This document shows positions 1-10,413 of a DNA stretch of 64,000 nucleotides, in pieces. Made by a program: the position numbers and the translations under genes. Every line of letters starts with the position of its first letter. Within the stretch, counting starts at the first letter, position 1. The notes under the pieces are model-generated. The model made no database searches and was not told the origin of the DNA. It saw nothing but the letters and a program-made list of their open reading frames with translations. This DNA is from Juglans regia (lineage: Eukaryota > Streptophyta > Magnoliopsida > Fagales > Juglandaceae), in assembly GCF_001411555.2 (NCBI RefSeq), contig NC_049911.1, positions 3,720,001-3,784,000 on the forward strand. The letters are read 5' to 3'.

Positions 1-484
1 TTATATGAAGAGGGAAGGCGAAGTGAACCCTAGCAAACGCAGAGAAGAAAAGGCTTTGTTCTGAAGTGAAGAGTTGACTTGTTGAGTTCTGAAGATCCTG
101 ATCCGCGATGGGTTAAGTAGTTGGTCGGCCTATGTAACAAATGCCTGTATTAGTTAACTCAAAGTTTGTAAACAGGTATATGGCCTTTTGTTTTATTTCA
201 ATTAGAGTTTGCATCTTGGGCTGTAGGCCTGATCTTTTATTAAATAAGTCTGTAGTTGGCCCATGGTTAGAGTTAAGTCTAATAGTAGAGTCGATCTATA
301 ATGTGAACACTGGAAACCCTTGGGAGAATTATCTGATGAATATTGAAGCCCTACGTTTTCCCTTCTTTTTCCTTGTTCTTGGAGGTGCTCCTCTTGAAGA
401 GTGCTATCAACTTCACTATCCATTTCTATCTTGCTGTTATATATACCTCTTTTACTGTCATGTTACAGTAAGCTTTTATTTCAA
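1..484. other. Intergenic DNA, no gene recognised
   Basis: I see no supported coding region. A 116-codon open frame starting near 141 has no recognisable domain and is probably chance. The wording of the stretch around 200-440 resembles LTR or leader DNA of a retrotransposon, but I find no paired repeat, primer site or target duplication to support that. Confidence 0.4.
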
Positions 485-617
485 ATCCTAAATTTTAAAT
501 ACTAAAAAAAGCCTATGAGCTTAAAATCCTAACTATTTGCAATTTGAGTGATAGTGTTTTAAAATCATTTGGCCAAATCGATGTGCCCTGATTAAGAATT
601 TTGAGCTTTGGTTTGAA

Positions 618-845
618 AATGGACTCGTTTGGATAGTGAGATGAGATGATATGAGATGAGAATATTTTAAATGAGTTGAATAAAATATTGTTAAAATATT
701 ATTTTTAATATTATTATTATTTTGAGATTTGAAAAAGTTAAAATTATTTATTATATTTTGTGTGAAAATTTAAAAAATTTGTAATTATGAGATGAGATGA
801 GATGAGATCATTTCTCTATCTGTTTGGAAATAGATCTCATCCCAT
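618..845 (+). mobile_element. MITE family A, copy 1
   Basis: Starts with a GTTTGGAT-like end followed by repeated GAGATGA units, then the AT-rich core shared by several places in the window (AAAATATTGTTA, ATTTATTATATTTTGTGTG, AAAGTTGTAAT-like words), and ends with more GAGATGA units and a TTTGGAAAT-like end. No coding capacity. Superfamily unknown. Confidence 0.6.
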
Positions 846-1140
846 CTAATTTCCAAATATAATTCAAATATAAAATTTTCAAACTAGTCATTACAACTTT
901 TCCAAAATTTCAAATAAAAAAAAAAAATTCAACATTTTCAAATTATCAAACAAAAATAATATTATAAAATTATATTCTAACAATATTTTAACTTTATAAT
1001 ATTTTTTATTCAATTTTTTTTATTTCATTTCCCAAAACCTAAAAAATACTCAACTCAAACTATCTCACCACTATTCATAAATTATCTTACTATTATTCAT
1101 AAAATCCACATCTCATCTCACTCCTCAAAACGATCTCTTG
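846..1140 (-). mobile_element. MITE family A, copy 2 (reverse orientation)
   Basis: Reads as the reverse complement of copy 1: CATCTCATCT-like units at both ends around the same AT-rich core, with ACTATTCATAAATTATC-like words that also occur in the copies near 2556 and 36460. It directly adjoins copy 1, so the two form a head-to-head nest. Confidence 0.55.
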
Positions 1141-1144
1141 TCTC

Positions 1145-1345
1145 ATTTGTTTTCGCATATGAGATAAGATGAGTTGAGATAAAAGTTTAAAATTGAATAA
1201 AATATTGTTATAAGATATATTTTTAATATCATTTTTGTTTTGGGATTTATAAAGTTGAATTGTTTATTTTATTTTGTGTGAGAATTTATAAAAGTTGTAA
1301 TAATTAGATGAGATAAGTTAAGATGGAATGAGAAGTTTTGTGAAA
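1145..1345 (+). mobile_element. MITE family A, copy 3
   Basis: Same core as copy 1 (AAAATATTGTTAT, TTTTGTGTGAGAATTTATAAAAGTTGT-type words, abbreviated here) with GAGATAAGATGAG ends. It is the third member of the nest that interrupts the SPT16-like intron segment. Confidence 0.55.
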
Positions 1346-1714
1346 GTTAAATGAACATTTTTACATTTGTTTTGAAAATTTTTTTTTGTGATAATCCTCT
1401 AATTAAATGAATATCCTAGATTTTTTTGCTTTGATTTTTTTAGAATATTTATGAATAAATTACATTCAAATATTTAGATTCTCTGATTTAATATTTAGAT
1501 GCAAGACATTCATTAAGTTGGCTTTGTCACAAACCGCTAAAATGAGAGATTATAGATATAAAAGTTTAAATAAGACTAGGTGACCAAGTTAATAAGTTTT
1601 GGAAATGACTAAGTGAATAAGATGATAAAGTTTATTTTATCTTTAGTTTTGTAATTTGGATGAATGTAAAATATTTTGACTTTATCTATAGCTATTTTGA
1701 TTTTATCTAGAGGT

Positions 1715-2335
1715 TGTTAGATAATATTTTAGACAAGTCAATAGTGTATGTATCCAAATTATAAAGAGTTTGGAATTATCCCGCATCAGAGTTCTACTAT
1801 AGATCAAATTCCTACCAAACTCATTCCATCAGCAGAGTCCTACTGTAGATCAAATTTCTATCAGATTGTTTATTTAAGGGATCCTACTTGTTAGGATCTA
1901 CAAAGATTCAGTTCTAAATATTTTTTAGAGCACTTTTTAGTGCATATTTTGGAGAGAAAATTCTTTTGAGAATTTTCATATTGTTTCTCTCAAAAAGTGT
2001 GATCGTGCTCCATGTTGGAGATTGAGTGATTGTGCTCTATGTTGGAGATTGAGTGATCGTGATTCAGTCACTGGAGTTCTAGGAGGGAAGTCAATAGTTT
2101 GAAGATCGCCAGAGGTTCTGGCTACTACTGCGGTAGAAGACAAACAGATCGTTTGTCTGGTCAAGGAAGAGAGTCAGGTTACAAAGGTTTTGTAATTGAG
2201 AATTACTTGTAATTGATTTTCAAATAATAAGATTAATTTTCTTGGGTTTGGCTGTCCCGAAAGGTTTTACCTTTGAGGAGTTCTTTAAAGGGTTTTCCTT
2301 CGTAATCAAAATTGGTGTTACACAATTTATTTATT
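1715..2335 (+). mobile_element. LTR-like block, possibly a solo LTR
   Basis: The block could start TGTTAGATAA and end near GGTGTTACA. It has a tandem pair of about 28-bp units at 2003-2058 (GTGCTCCATGTTGGAGATTG-type) and a right half that reads like the long U5 of a plant copia LTR. No matching second LTR, primer site or target duplication is visible, and both edges are uncertain. Confidence 0.35.
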
Positions 2336-2555
2336 CTACGTTATTGCTTAATTATTAAATTAATTGTATGTTTGATGACTAACCAATTTGTTGAGTGAAT
2401 TGATAAATATTTTCGTTATGATACAGGGGTATGTGAGTAATCTCACACACAAACCTCTCTTGAACTAACTGCAGTTCAATTTGCAATCATCCCAACTTAT
2501 CAATTGTGGATGAAGCATTGAAGTTATAAATAACAAAATTATTCTTATTTAGGAA

Positions 2556-2905
2556 AAGTTTGGGGAGTGAGATGATATGAAAATTTTGTAAATAATAGTA
2601 AGATAGTTTGTGAATAGTAGTGATATATTTTGAGTTATATTTTATGGGACTTTGGGAAATGAGAGAGAAAAAAGTTGAATAAAAAATATTATAAAGTTAA
2701 AATATTGTTATAATATAGTTTTTTAATATAGTTTTTTAATATTATTTTTATTAAAAATTTGAAAAAATTGAATTGTTTTTTATTTTTTGTTTAAAAATTT
2801 GGAAAAGTTGTAATGATTAGTTTGAAAGAGTTGTAATGATTAGTTTGAAAATATTTGTATTTGAATAATGTTTAAAAATGAGATGTGATGAGATAAAAAT
2901 TTTAG
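2556..2905 (+). mobile_element. MITE family A, copy 4 (long form)
   Basis: Begins GTTTGGGGAGTGAGATGA, contains the TTGTGAATAGTAGTGA block and GGGAAATGAGAGAGAAA block also seen in the copy near 36460, then the shared AT-rich core, and ends in GAGATGTGATGAGATAAA. It is non-coding. Confidence 0.55.
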
Positions 2906-3445
2906 GAGGAAAAACATTTTACAAAGAATAAATATAGATAACAACCACTGTTTAGGAGCAACCATTTTGTACACATGATGTGATATCATCTAGACCAAAC
3001 ATGCATTTTGCAGAGGTAAAGAAAAAAAAAATGGATCGCATGCATCCATGTAGTGTGTGCATTGTGTGCATCACTACAATAGATGCTATATAGAATGACT
3101 CTTTTACAAACAAGCCAAGATTGTGAGTTGGACATGTTCTCAAGGAACATTTTCTACATACTTTTATTAGGGTTTTGCTAGATACAAGCGAGTTCGTGCA
3201 TCATATCGCGTTCCAATGATTTTTTTTATTTAAAAAAAATGAAAAATTTATTTTTGAGAGAAGAAGAAAATTTCCTATATCATAAAAATTATTTTCATCT
3301 TTAATTCATATCATTTCGTTAAATATATGTATTACATATCAATTTCGTTAAATATATGTATTACATATCAATATTGATACACGAATTGATGTACAAACTT
3401 GCTTGCAATAAGATTTTTCCCTTTTATTAATGGGGGGCACGTCTA
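2906..3445. other. Intergenic DNA upstream of the PPR gene
   Basis: AT-rich and without a recognised gene. Bases 3322-3349 are repeated at once at 3341-3370 (TTTCGTTAAATATATGTATT units), a short tandem duplication. A promoter must lie here, but I cannot place it. Confidence 0.4.
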
Positions 3446-5593
3446 ATGAAGTTGGTGGGCAATTCACGTGGTTTATTCTTAATGCAGAAGCTGGGTTCGT
3501 TGTGTCCTATGCCCTACCCCTCGCGTTTCCTCCTCCTCTACCACTCAGAAGCGCAAATCAAGTTCCTTCTCGGACCAATCGAGCCGGATACATGCGTTTC
3601 ATTGATCAAGCAATGCAGAACCATCCAATCTTTGAAATCCGTCCACGCTTCAATGCTCAGATCACATCTTCACTCAAACCTCTTCTTCTCCACCAACCTC
3701 ATTTCTCAATACGCCTCTCTAGGCTCCATGTCTCATGCCTACTCCCTCTTCTCTACGACCCAATCGTCGGATGTCTTCCTCTGGAATGTAATGCTCCGTG
3801 GCTTCGTCGACAATGGATTATATAACCGTTCCATGCTTCTGTACAGAAAAATGCTACTACGGGGCATTCAACCCGACAATTTTACGTACCCTTTCATTCT
3901 CAAGGCATGTGGATGTTTTAGGGATCTTGAGTTTGGGGTTATAGTTCATGGTAACCTGATAGAATCTGGGTATGATTCAGATGTCGTCGTTGGTAATTCA
4001 CTCGTTACCATGTATGGTAAGTGTGAGCGTCTTGATATTTCTCGGCTAGTGTTCGATAAAATTGCTGAAAGAAGTATAGTCTCTTGGAGTTCAATGATTG
4101 GTGCATGTGCACAGAATGGGCAATACGAGGAAGGGCTATCGTTGTTCTCGCGAATGTTGGATGAGGGAATCAGACCAAACAGGGCTCTTATCTTAAATGT
4201 GATGTCCTGTGTACACAGAGAAAACGATGCTGATGATGTCTGTAGAATTGTGATAAATCATGGAGTTGACTTGGATCGGCCTGTCCGAAATGCAGCAATG
4301 GGGATGTATGCGCGATGTGGGAGAATTGACATCGCTCGAAGATTCTTTGATGGAATCCTCGAGAAGGATTTGATGTCTTGGGCAGCCATGATTGAAGCTT
4401 ATGTGCAAACTGATTTGCCTCTTACAGCCTTAGAGCTCTTTAAACAGATGGTATTGGAAAGAATCCCTCTTGATTCCGTGAGCCTTTTGAGTGTGATTCA
4501 TGCTTGTTCAAATTTAGCTTCTTTCCAGCAAGCACGCTTCATTCATGGGTTCATTACTCGGGGATTTCTTGAAAACCAAATATCAGTTGAAACTGCTCTA
4601 GTTGACCTCTATGTTAAATGTGGAAATTTGTTATATGCTAGGAAAATTTTTGATAACATGCGGGAAAGAAATATAATCTCATGGAGTACCTTAATTTCAG
4701 GATATGGAGTACATGGCCATGGCAGAGAAGCGCTCTACCTATTTGATCAGATGAAGGACTCGATAAAGCCTGACCATATTGCATTTCTATCGGTGTTGTC
4801 TGCCTGCAGTCATGGTGGGTTGCTTGTGGAAGGATGGGAGTGCTTCAATTCCATGAGTAGAGATTTTAACGTTACACCAAGATCTGAGCATTATGCATGT
4901 ATGGTTGACCTGTTGGGCCGAGCCGGTCGGCTGAATGAAGCTCATGATTTTATTGAGAGAATGCCTATGTGGCCAGATGCTGGTGTCTGGGGAGCCTTGC
5001 TTGGAGCATGTAGAATTCATTTAAATGTAGAACTCGCTGAAGTCGCTGCAAAATCTTTATTTCGGTTAGATTCAGATAACACTGGTCGGTACGTTCTATT
5101 GTCCAACATTTATGTGTCATCAGGCAAAAGGAACAAAGCTAATAGGATTAGAGCTCTGATGAAACAAAGAGGGTTGAGGAAAATTGCTGGCCACACAATT
5201 ATAGAGATTAAGAACAAGATCTATACATTTGTTGCTGGGGATCAGTCACACCCACAAACTAATTTGATATATTCTGAATTGGAGAAAGTGATGCATAGGA
5301 TTCGACAGGCTGGGTATACACCTGATCTAAACTTTGTATTGCATGATGTGGAGGAAGAGATGAAGGAGAAGCTATTGTATGCGCATAGTGAGAAGTTGGC
5401 AATTGTTTTTGGGCTACTGAATACAGGGTCATCTAGTACCATTAGAATTAGAAAGAATCTTAGGGTTTGTGGGGATTGTCATACTGCTACAAAGTATATA
5501 TCTAAGTTTACGGGAAGGGATATCATAGTGAGAGATGCTCACAGATTCCACCATTTTAACAAAGGAACATGCTCTTGTGGGGATTATTGGTGA
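3446..5593 (+). CDS. Pentatricopeptide repeat protein, PLS class with E and DYW domains
   Basis: A 715-residue intronless ORF, the usual form of plant PPR genes. The middle is a series of PPR repeats of the P, L and S types (about residues 45-560), with typical lines such as VVGNSLVTMYGKCERLD and IVSWSSMIGACAQNG. The E/E+ region follows (about 560-620). The last 95 residues are a DYW deaminase domain: the HSE zinc/catalytic motif starts at residue 647, the CGDC zinc pair is at 675-678, and the protein ends in DYW. DYW proteins are known as sequence-specific C-to-U RNA editing factors of mitochondria or chloroplasts; the RNA target here cannot be read from the sequence. The first ATG gives a short N-terminus that may act as an organelle presequence; the ATG at residue 13 or 22 could also serve. 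No lesion is seen, so it should be functional. Confidence 0.95.
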   Translation: MKLVGNSRGLFLMQKLGSLCPMPYPSRFLLLYHSEAQIKFLLGPIEPDTCVSLIKQCRTIQSLKSVHASMLRSHLHSNLFFSTNLISQYASLGSMSHAYSLFSTTQSSDVFLWNVMLRGFVDNGLYNRSMLLYRKMLLRGIQPDNFTYPFILKACGCFRDLEFGVIVHGNLIESGYDSDVVVGNSLVTMYGKCERLDISRLVFDKIAERSIVSWSSMIGACAQNGQYEEGLSLFSRMLDEGIRPNRALILNVMSCVHRENDADDVCRIVINHGVDLDRPVRNAAMGMYARCGRIDIARRFFDGILEKDLMSWAAMIEAYVQTDLPLTALELFKQMVLERIPLDSVSLLSVIHACSNLASFQQARFIHGFITRGFLENQISVETALVDLYVKCGNLLYARKIFDNMRERNIISWSTLISGYGVHGHGREALYLFDQMKDSIKPDHIAFLSVLSACSHGGLLVEGWECFNSMSRDFNVTPRSEHYACMVDLLGRAGRLNEAHDFIERMPMWPDAGVWGALLGACRIHLNVELAEVAAKSLFRLDSDNTGRYVLLSNIYVSSGKRNKANRIRALMKQRGLRKIAGHTIIEIKNKIYTFVAGDQSHPQTNLIYSELEKVMHRIRQAGYTPDLNFVLHDVEEEMKEKLLYAHSEKLAIVFGLLNTGSSSTIRIRKNLRVCGDCHTATKYISKFTGRDIIVRDAHRFHHFNKGTCSCGDYW

Positions 5594-6147
5594 TGTGTTA
5601 TGGTCTGATTCTAGTATTGCCAACATATTTGTGCTTTTACTGGAGGAGAAATGCTGCGAACTATGACCAGGTAAGGATTCAAACAAGCATGACCAATAAA
5701 TATGTCAGTGTATAGAAACCTGTCGTGCCTCCTCGGCTTTACATGACCAATAGCTTAGGATAGGCTTACACGCAGCAACTCTATGTATGGTGACATTGCA
5801 AAGTTGGCTTCACAGACTTTGTGGTAGTCACTAATATGGGATGTGCAGAAAAGTTCGTCTTCTAGTCATATTGCCCACTTTTGTTTTCAGGCTGGGGTAT
5901 TTTGCATAGTCGGAGTGCATGTATTTGTGGAGGAAGATCCAAGGAAGGTCAGATAGGGCTACCATGGTGCTTCAGAGCTATAGAAAGGTCAACTGAACAA
6001 AAGTTCTGATTGCATAAAGACAAGATTTTGTGGATGGGACTAAAAATTTTAATATTCGAGGGCTGGAATTGGGGCTGTTCTTGGAGACGAAATAAGGCAA
6101 TGTAATGATGGCATTGAGCAGGAACAGAAATGCTGTCGAGGATATGG
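5594..6147. other. PPR gene 3' flank
   Basis: Holds the 3' UTR of the PPR gene and intergenic DNA. I see no gene and no clear poly(A) signal that I would commit to. Confidence 0.4.
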
Positions 6148-6163
6148 AAGATATTGAGGCTCT

Positions 6164-6261
6164 CTTGGGTAGGTTTTCATGGGCTTTTGGGTCATAGGGG
6201 CTCTCTTGTATGAGTTAGGTGTTTTCTTGTATACATCCAGTGTACTTGATCACTCCTATTG

Positions 6262-6292
<31 letters not shown>

Positions 6293-6323
6293 ATATTATT
6301 ACTTATATAAAAAAAAAAAAAAA
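6164..6323 (+). mobile_element. 5'-truncated LINE 3' tail (or SINE) with target-site duplication
   Basis: About 160 bp ending in a poly(A) run, with the words CTTGTATACATCCAGTGTACTT and TATTACTTATATAAAA typical of plant L1 3' tails, and a (TA)n tract at about 6262-6289. It is flanked by a 15-16 bp direct repeat, AGATATTGAGGCTCT, at 6149-6163 and 6325-6339. A long direct repeat plus a poly(A) end is the mark of target-primed reverse transcription. Confidence 0.8.
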
Positions 6324-6863
6324 AAGATATTGAGGCTCTAGTAGCCTTATGCGAGCTGGAAATAATATGCCAGTAGGGGACAGCAACCATCATTCTTGAA
6401 TGCAATTCATTGGTAACTGTTGCCACACTCATCTCACAACCTTCCAACTTTTCTCGTCTAAGGACCTTTGATGGATGAAATTAAACTGCGATTCAAATGC
6501 TTCAGCAACTATGGTGTTACTCATGCAAAAGGGAGATCAATGAAGGCATTTCTTCAGATTAAAAAAGAAATAGGAAAAATATTACACATAGTTAAAAATA
6601 GAAAAAATAGTTTAAAATCGCTTTATGATATTACTGATAAAAAAAAAATCTCTTTATAATATGCAGGTAATTGCATTCATTGAATGAGAAGGTACTTGCA
6701 TGTGTATATCTCCTTTTGATATTTAATTTTTATCAGGTTTCTCAGCCTGTCATTGAGTTCAATCATGGAAACTGGAGTTTACCACTCCAAAACATAAAAT
6801 AAAAGAATAAATCATATCCTTACTTATAAAAAAATAAACCATATTCTATTGTTGACACTGCAG

Positions 6864-7363
6864 GCAAGTGAATCTTTGAAACTCACTGTGTTGAACTCAA
6901 AAGGACGCATTTGGACAATGTTAGCTGGTGGTGGTGCAAGTATTATACTGTAAGTTTAATGCCCTCAGATTTCTTAACAATCGTTCTATCTGCTGAAGGC
7001 TGGCCTCATGTTGAACCAGTTTTGGAAGCATTTTTCATTAGATAAGGTGAAAGGTACTCATAAGTGGCATGATTTATGCTGAAATCTCATGTTAGATGTC
7101 TTGTGTAAGATAGTACTCAGTCTCATCTTAGTTCTAACTCAATCTTCAAGACCTTCAAATAAAAATCTTGGCATCAGTGAAAAGTTTCCTTTGGGAGTAG
7201 AAAATGCTCCTTGGCTTATGCTGTATAAAGTTTCCTCAATCTTCTTTTTTCCCTGGTGTTGAAGTATTAAAATATGAAAAATCTCTCTAGTTTTCCATGG
7301 CACTGAACTGTATCGATGTTTCTTGCAGGTCTCCAGACACAATGACCGGAATCTGCAAACAGG
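6864..7363 (+). pseudogene. ACLA: ATP-citrate lyase alpha subunit (ACLA) pseudogene, two exon remnants
   Basis: Two short pieces read as ATP-citrate synthase alpha-chain protein. Bases 6864-6948, after a CAG acceptor, translate to [15 protein letters not shown] and then [13 protein letters not shown], matching the conserved nucleotide-loop region of ACLA, and end at a GTAAG donor. Bases about 7328-7363, after a TTGCAG acceptor, translate to SPDTMTGICKQ, matching the start of the last part of the plant protein. The exons that should lie between and before them are missing, and the second piece runs straight into a MITE. ACLA with ACLB makes cytosolic acetyl-CoA; this remnant cannot. Retained splice signals show it came from genomic DNA rather than from a retrocopy. 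The match rests on recognising the family by eye. Confidence 0.7.
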
Positions 7364-7580
7364 GATTAAGGGCTTGTTTGGATTTAATGAGAAGGGATGG
7401 TTTTAGATACAAGATAGAAGTTAAAAAAAATATTGTTAGAATATTATTTTTAATATTATTATTGTTTTAAAATTTGAAAAAATTGAATTGTTTATTATAT
7501 TTTATGTATAAATTTAAAAAAGTTGTAATGATGATATAAAATGAGACGAAATACTTTCTAAATCCAAACAATTCCTTGAG
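7364..7580 (+). mobile_element. MITE family A, copy 5
   Basis: Best-bounded member: left end GGGCTTGTTTGGATTTAATG, right end CTAAATCCAAACAATTCC, which form an imperfect terminal inverted repeat around GTTTGGATTTA. The AT-rich core matches the other copies. It truncates the ACLA remnant. Confidence 0.65.
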
Positions 7581-8394
7581 AGCAGTTTGGATTGATGGAA
7601 ACTCTAAAAACGTCAGAGTTCTTATAAAAACTCTAAAAACCAAATCATTCGTATCTTCCACAGTACATGACATGGATGATGGATGTCGAATATGTAAGCA
7701 GCCAGAGAGAGATTGAGAAGGCAAGAAATATTCAAATTTAATTAATTTTTAAGCCCAACTCAAATAGTTTTATTCAAGACGGTGCCCTTGCTTTTCTAGG
7801 TAACTGCAAATCAGTACTAACGTTCCGTTTGAATAATAAAAATATTATTATAATTCTTTTAAATTTTTATATAAAATATAATAAATAATTTAAATTTTTA
7901 TATATTAAAATAATAATATTTTAATAATATTTTATTCAAATTTTAATTTTTATTATATTTTATTAGATAACAATATTGATACCTAGAAAGAAAAAATTCC
8001 ATAGTCTGTATTTTCGTTCGTCACTCTTCCGTTGATTGTCACATATTACAAGCATGTCACGGACTCACGTGTCAATTTTTTTATTGCTTGAAATTTCATA
8101 TTGATGGCACGTGGGCGGCTAATTAGTATGACATATGGCATAATATGACACATTCAGATGCCACACGTCAATCTTCTCATTAGTTTTTTAACAAAATATT
8201 GATGGAAGTATTTAGTTCAGTTTTTTTTTTTTAAAGTTATAGATATTAATGTTACAAAAATTGAAAACTGTGTCCTCTATCAATTAAGTAAATTCAAAAA
8301 AAAAATGATATTTACAGTTATAAGAAATATAAATTATAAATATTTTTAAAAAATAAATAAATTCAAAATTTATATAAATAAAATTATTTATGTT
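7581..8394. other. AT-rich intergenic DNA
   Basis: No gene seen. About 7820-7965 has runs of TTTGAATAATAAAA and its approximate reverse complement, possibly a decayed inverted-repeat element. Confidence 0.35.
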
Positions 8395-8985
8395 AAGAAA
8401 CAGGCAGAATTAGAAATAGGAGTTCTTCGCCTACTCATCAATTATAAACCTCTAAATAAAGTATTACAATGGATTAGATATCAAATTCCCAATAAAAAAG
8501 ATTTACTATCTCAACTTTATAATGCTACAGTATTTTCAAAATTTGATATGAAAAGTAGATTTTGGCAAATTCAAATTGCTGAAAAAGATCGATATAAAAC
8601 AGCATTTACAGTCCATTTTGGACATTTTGAATGGAACGTTATGCCATTTGGATTAAAAAATACCACTAGTGAATTCCAAAATATTATGAATGAAATATTT
8701 ACCCATTTTACTCAATTTTCAATAGTTTATATAGATGATATATTAATATTTTTTTCATCTATTGAACAACATTGGAAACATTTAAATACTTTTGTTCAAA
8801 TCATCAAACAAAATGGATTAGTAGTTTCATCACCTAAAATAAAATTATTTCAAGATAAAATCAAATTCCTTGTACATGAGATTTATCAAGGAACTATTAC
8901 ACTAATTAGCTGAGCTATAGAATTTGCCGATAAATTTCCAGACGAAATAAAAGATAAGAACTGTAAATCCTTTTCTTGCTTTACT
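8395..8985 (+). pseudogene. Endogenous pararetrovirus (Caulimoviridae-like) reverse transcriptase fragment
   Basis: Translation of this stretch gives part of a reverse transcriptase with the catalytic YIDD motif (bases about 8728-8739), a VMPFGLKN-type line before it and a thumb-like region after it. The layout resembles the plant pararetrovirus polyprotein more than a Ty3/gypsy pol, which fits a caulimovirid relic such as those known from many plant genomes. The open frame is only 121 codons (8548-8913) and is closed by a stop; protease and RNase H are absent from this piece. About 180 bp at its start (8399-8575) repeat the segment at 9490-9670, showing that parts of two copies were joined. 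It is a dead fragment. Confidence 0.75.
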
Positions 8986-10170
8986 TTATCCTTTCTCTGT
9001 AACAGAGAAGGAATTTCTATTAAAATACTTGGACAGGAAATCCAATTTAAATTCTTATTTCCTCCAGTATCAAAATAAATTAATTATTTAAAAGAAATCT
9101 CATTAACCGAATAAATTAATTTTTTAACAAGAAATTAAATTAAAACAAAAGAAAACCATATAAGTTTTTTAAAACAAGAATTAAAATACAAAAGAATCCA
9201 AGAACAATTAAAAGACCTGTTATTAACCAAAAAAATTGAAAATTTTAAAACTATAATTGAAAATGAAGTATGCTCTAACCTGCCTAATGCTTTCTGGAAT
9301 AGAAAACAACATATAGTTGAATTACCTTATGAAAAAGATTTTTCTGAGAAAAATATTCCAACCAAGACTAGACCTATACAAATGAATAATGAATTATTAG
9401 AATACTGTAAAAAAGAAATAAAGGATTTAAGATCAAAAGGATTAATAAGAAAAAGTAAATCACCATGGAGTTGTGCTGCTTTTTATGCTAAGAAACAGAC
9501 AGAATTAGAAAGAGGAGTTCCTCGCCTAGTCATCAATTATAAACCTCTAAATAAAGTATTACAATGGATTAGATATCCAATTCCCAATAAAAAAGATTTA
9601 TTATCTCGACTTTATAATGCTACAATATTTTCAAAATTTGATATGAAAAGTGGATTTTGACAAATTCAAATTGCTTGGACAGATGAACATACTAATATTA
9701 TAAAACAAATTAAGGCCCATGTTAAGAAATTACCATGTTTAGGAATTCCATCTCTGCATACCTTTAAAATTATTGAAACAGATGCCTCTGATTTTGGATA
9801 TGGAGGAATTATGAAACAAAAATTATCAACTGATTTGGAACAAATTGTTCGATTCCATTCAGGATGTTGAATCCTGCCCAAAAGAATTATAGTACTATTA
9901 AAAATGAAATTTTAGCTATTGTATTATGTATTTCTAAATTTCAAGATGATTTGCTGAATCAAAATTTTTTACTTAGAATAGATTGTAAATCAGCCAAAGA
10001 AGTTTTGATTAAAGATGTTAAAAACCTGGCTGCTAAGCAAATATTTACCAGATGGCAAGCTATATTAAGTATTTTTTATTTTGATATTGAACATATTAAA
10101 GGAGAATCTAATTCTCTTCCTGATTTTCTATCCCGAGAATTCTTACAGGGAAAATCATGTCTTCCTTAAA
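8986..10170 (+). pseudogene. Endogenous pararetrovirus fragment: pre-RT, RT start and RNase H with internal deletion
   Basis: A second partial copy. Bases 9382-9660 encode the N-terminal part of a reverse transcriptase and end in a TGA at 9658. Directly after about 9675 the sequence jumps to an RNase H region (ETDASDFGYGG-type line near 9775-9810), so the RT core with its catalytic motif has been deleted. Another TGA near 9868 breaks the RNase H region; the frame then resumes at 9864-10169 with the rest of RNase H. Several stops and the deletion rule out function. AT-rich codon use differs from the nearby host genes. Assignment to Caulimoviridae rests on the RT/RNase H pattern and is inference; a Ty3/gypsy origin is less likely. 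Confidence 0.7.
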
Positions 10171-10360
10171 ATTCATAGTAAAGTCCAAATCCTCATATGC
10201 GAGGCCACCATCTCCTCCTTATCCTTCACCTTGTCCCTCCGCAACTCCAAGACCATATACGGTATTGGGGTCATTACCACAAAACATTAGACCCTCTTAT
10301 AATCCATTTTCACTATTAGCTGCTCCAAAAATTAAAAGAATTATATTTAATATTAATTAA
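10157..10360 (+). other. Short ORF after the pararetrovirus fragment, origin unclear
   Basis: A 67-codon frame rich in proline and serine overlaps the end of the RNase H fragment. It could be the start of a downstream viral frame or chance. No domain recognised. Confidence 0.25.
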
Positions 10361-10405
10361 ATTTATTTTTTTGCAATTAACATTTTTTTTAAAGTAAACT
10401 TTGAA

Positions 10406-10413
10406 TATAAATA
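10406..10413 (+). promoter_or_regulatory. Probable TATA box of SPT16 copy 1
   Basis: TATAAATA, about 180 bp before the inferred end of the first leader exon and only about 45 bp after the last recognisable pararetrovirus-linked ORF. Position fits a core promoter; the start site itself is not determined. Confidence 0.5.

Larger units (their letters stand above)
485..1515 (+). repeat. Diverged copy of SPT16 leader-intron DNA, split by a MITE nest
   Basis: Bases about 505-615 match about 19346-19455, and bases about 1361-1512 match about 19478-19636, in the same order and orientation. Both targets lie inside the 5'-leader intron of the second SPT16 gene. The two matching blocks are separated here by about 740 bp of MITE-like DNA that the second SPT16 intron lacks. 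No SPT16 coding sequence follows, so this is a detached partial duplicate rather than a third gene. Confidence 0.7.

Noticed and set aside
141..491. 116-codon ORF at the left edge
   Set aside because: No recognisable protein; local DNA looks like repeat or leader sequence.
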